From: Prevotella sp.
GTDB lineage: Bacteria; Bacteroidota; Bacteroidia; Bacteroidales; Bacteroidaceae
NCBI GenBank assembly: GCA_017458005.1
Contig: JAFTGH010000035.1
Location: forward strand, 1 to 64,000
DNA: 64,000 bases
Reading direction: 5' to 3'
Part shown: piece by piece, positions 62,397-64,000 of the stretch
Position numbering within the stretch: the stretch's first letter is position 1
Layout: every line of letters starts with the position of its first letter
Notes under the pieces: model-generated
The model's database searches: none
Seen by the model: the letters and a program-made list of their open reading frames with translations, nothing else
What the model was told of the DNA's origin: nothing
Made by a program: the position numbers and the translations under genes

Positions 62397-63210
62397 CAAT
62401 TAGCCATTTAAAGTAAGTCTTTTTTCTTTTTGCCCCAACAATCCTCCAGAACCACAAAGACCAATTCACTTTTTGGTTATTTAACGTGAGTTCGACGAAT
62501 TTTCTATACAGGGAATTTTTATGAAAAAGGTTGTCAGGTTGACATAACGCCGATAACCACAGACTTTGCAACCTTTTTTGAGGTTGTCAAGGTTGTCACA
62601 AGGTTGACACGATGTACTTCCCTATAGGGAACCAAGTGGATGTGGCTGGGTAGTAATTGAATTCTCTCGAGAATTGGAGCGTTTGTAGGCACCTAACGGG
62701 ATGAAAGGTGCTTCCTTTCGGATGAATTCTCTCGAGAATTCATCAAAGAGTTGCACAATAAAGACTCCAAACTCCCTAGCAAAAGTACAGTCATGCCCTA
62801 TGAAAACGTTACACCCTTGTTACACCCGTTACACCCTGCTCAATAGGTTGCACATGCCGATAACCAGAGGGTTGTAACACCCGTACACCCTAACCTCTCT
62901 GTTCTGTGTCCACCGACTGGGCTACTTGCGTAAGTAAAAATGGATCATGAGTCGTCGACGAAGTCATTTGCCGGCGCAAAAACCGCATGATCCTTTATCC
63001 TCCGTCATCCTCAATAAAGCACCAACTTCACAGTTGGTGCAATACTTGGATGTTATAGTTCACTAATACTAATATGATAGTATTCATAAGGTGGAACAAG
63101 GACTCAACAATAGTGTAATAGTACCCTTCATTCTCACTTTCGTTTATGAAGTGCAGCGATATGGCTCACGCCATACGCCGCACCTGGCTACTTATAAGAG
63201 ATAAACCAAT
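62397..63210. other. Long non-coding, repeat- and hairpin-rich stretch
   Basis: No gene is seen here. It holds 9-bp AGGTTGTCA/AGGTTGACA units (62529-62610), GTTACACCC copies (62808-62836), hyphenated dyads at 62660-62675 and 62722-62743 (ATGAATTCTC-TC-GAGAATTCAT), an 8-bp long-range stem GGATCATG/CATGATCC enclosing TCGTCGACGA and GCCGGC (62942-62992), and hairpins at 63019-63040 and 63152-63185. The last three could be terminators or structured RNA at the 3' side of the leftward peptide gene. Confidence 0.6.
63019..63040 (-). terminator. Hairpin with T-rich minus-strand tail
   Basis: GCACCAACT and AGTTGGTGC are perfect 9-bp arms with a 4-nt loop; on the minus strand TTTATTG follows. It may end the leftward transcript of the 45-residue peptide gene. 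Confidence 0.45.
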
Positions 63211-63348
63211 TTAGATTTCCTCATCCAGTTCGCGAGAGAAACCAGTACCACTACCAGGAGCCTCTTCACCACTACCTGCAAGCAGTGCAACTTGATGTTT
63301 CATCTCAACAACCTCCATCTCTGGAGTCTTGTACGCTTTCATTTCCAT
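63211..63348 (-). CDS. 45-residue peptide with LLAGSG motif
   Basis: Reading from ATG 63348 (or 63342), the peptide is MEMKAYKTPEMEVVEMKH, then QVALLAGSGEEAPGSG, then TGFSRELDEEI. The pattern, a basic/proline start, a central VV-E stretch, a hydrophobic LLAGSG, and an acidic tail, is recurrent in short Bacteroidales proteins (from memory, without a database check). It looks like a leader-core precursor peptide with a double-Gly-like GSG site. It is leftward, downstream of the secreted-protein gene at 63426. Confidence 0.6.
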   Translation of the reverse strand: MEMKAYKTPEMEVVEMKHQVALLAGSGEEAPGSGTGFSRELDEEI

Positions 63349-63384
63349 TTCTTTTCGTATTTAATTTGTTATACTTATAACTCT

Positions 63385-63417
63385 GAGCCTGCTCTCCTTT
63401 TAGGGAGAGACAGACTC
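63385..63417 (-). other. Hairpin between secreted-protein gene and 45-residue peptide
   Basis: GAGCCTGCTCTCC (63385-63397) and GGAGAGACAGACTC (63404-63417) form about a 12-bp stem with one bulge and one mismatch. No clear T-run follows on the minus strand, so it may be a processing or stabilising element. Confidence 0.45.
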
Positions 63418-63425
63418 AAAAGTAG

Positions 63426-64000
63426 TTATTTAATCACAATCTTCTTACCATCCTTGATGTAAACACCCTTCTCGGTAGGAGCACCCTGCAGTTTCATACC
63501 ACGCAGGTTGAACCAACCCTCTGGACTCATCTTGATACCGAGATTGTCAACGTTCACGCTCTTAATGGCAGTAACAGAGCCGTCGATTTCCTCCATCAAG
63601 AAGGTAGCGTCTTCTGTTCTTGAAAGATTAGCAGTCTGATCAATGAAGCCCTCGAACGGAACAATGTTCCATTGGTTGGGAGAGGTTGATGTGATATAAG
63701 CCCACTCTTTGTAGTTACCCAACAAGAACCATATCTTACCATTATCAGCACTGGTGACAGTCTTCGTAGCATAGGTAGGCTTGAACATAGAGTTACCACC
63801 TGCTGCTACACCTGAGAGATCGTCCTCTGTAGGAGCGACAATTGCCTGCACACCAAAGTTTACATATCCGTTTTCGTCAATAAGATCTGCAAGGGCTTCT
63901 GTCGTCTTAACTACAAACGGCTTATTGGCCTTCAGTTTCTCTTCATTACCATTGCCACCCTTCATCGTCAAGTTGAACTTGTATACAGGAGCGCCTGAAG
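63426..64000 (-). CDS. Secreted protein, C-terminal part only
   Basis: The frame is open through the window edge, so the N-terminus is missing; 191 codons are visible. The C-terminus GWFNLRGMKLQGAPTEKGVY and IKDGKKIVIK is the Prevotella-type end tail (GxYIxxGKK) related to type IX sorting tails. Upstream are beta-like segments with KIWFLLGNYKEWAYI. The domain family is not recognised. The 45-residue peptide gene lies downstream on the same strand. Confidence 0.6.
   Translation of the reverse strand, partial: SGAPVYKFNLTMKGGNGNEEKLKANKPFVVKTTEALADLIDENGYVNFGVQAIVAPTEDDLSGVAAGGNSMFKPTYATKTVTSADNGKIWFLLGNYKEWAYITSTSPNQWNIVPFEGFIDQTANLSRTEDATFLMEEIDGSVTAIKSVNVDNLGIKMSPEGWFNLRGMKLQGAPTEKGVYIKDGKKIVIK

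Noticed and set aside
62317..62571. N-terminal extension of comM/YifB by 85 codons
   Set aside because: It has no family similarity and crosses a complete promoter at 62365-62396.

Overview
The window is a chromosomal segment of a Bacteroidota bacterium, most likely order Bacteroidales and close to Prevotella. The evidence is: promoters built on the Bacteroidota -7 box TAnnTTTG, often with a TTG/TTTG element 19-20 bp upstream; near-absence of Shine-Dalgarno sequences; secreted proteins with Bacteroidota-type lipoboxes and type IX secretion-like C-termini; and diagnostic family members (DUF2851, DUF4271, DUF4412-like, DUF6089, DUF6242, the long RluA form, fused KorA, and the DUF6089-uppS-bamA-skp-murI order). 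No rRNA, prophage, IS element or CRISPR array was seen.

Layout. 0-7.4 kb: RluA-type pseudouridine synthase, enolase, a tiny ORF with its own promoter and terminator, then a leftward operon DUF2851 - thioesterase - dprA - dusB. 7.5-9.8 kb: a small AT-rich accessory patch with a HigB/HigA-like toxin-antitoxin pair, a gene remnant, and two lipoproteins plus a stub sharing one duplicated signal-peptide cassette. 9.9-13.5 kb: a heterodimeric ABC exporter. 13.7-16.6 kb: an acidic AAA+ ATPase and a membrane TPR-AraC regulator. 16.8-23.2 kb: a tight rightward cluster of eight small, secreted or lipoprotein genes of unknown function, including two YARHG proteins and a five-repeat protein with a type IX secretion tail; this is the best candidate for an undescribed system. 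23.3-28.8 kb: central metabolism (korAB, upp, pckA). 28.9-37.3 kb: a 31-residue membrane peptide, then a cell-envelope operon (DUF6242, DUF6089, uppS, bamA, three skp/ompH paralogs, murI). 37.3-41.7 kb: LolC/E-like permease and rbfA, then a LytTR response regulator with its TPR histidine kinase. 41.9-45 kb: three exported proteins, one carrying 20 CxxC motifs. 45.2-50.1 kb: O-methyltransferase, aroQ, xerD, M16 protease. 50.2-57.8 kb: metK, DUF4271, hemD, rnpA, yidD, tyrS, tRNA-Gln, argS, RNase H. 57.7-62.3 kb: ribD, prmC, recX, comF, comM/yifB. 62.3-64 kb: a structured, repeat-rich non-coding stretch, a 45-residue peptide gene, and the 3' part of a secreted-protein gene cut by the window edge.

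Two classes of short repeat run through the window. Class H consists of degenerate arrays of 7-8 bp units, commonly five heptamers (35 bp), found between genes and also in frame inside conserved genes (dprA, an ABC exporter, murI, prmC twice, and the signal peptides of bamA and the first skp gene). Class D consists of roughly 22-bp units each containing a hyphenated dyad, at 105-238, 16631-16709 and 45079-45160, with a related array in frame inside the second ABC exporter gene. Upstream of bamA and skp the GGTAAAAA octamers in the leader are the exact reverse complement of the TTTTTACC octamers that encode the signal peptide, so the mRNAs could fold over their start codons.
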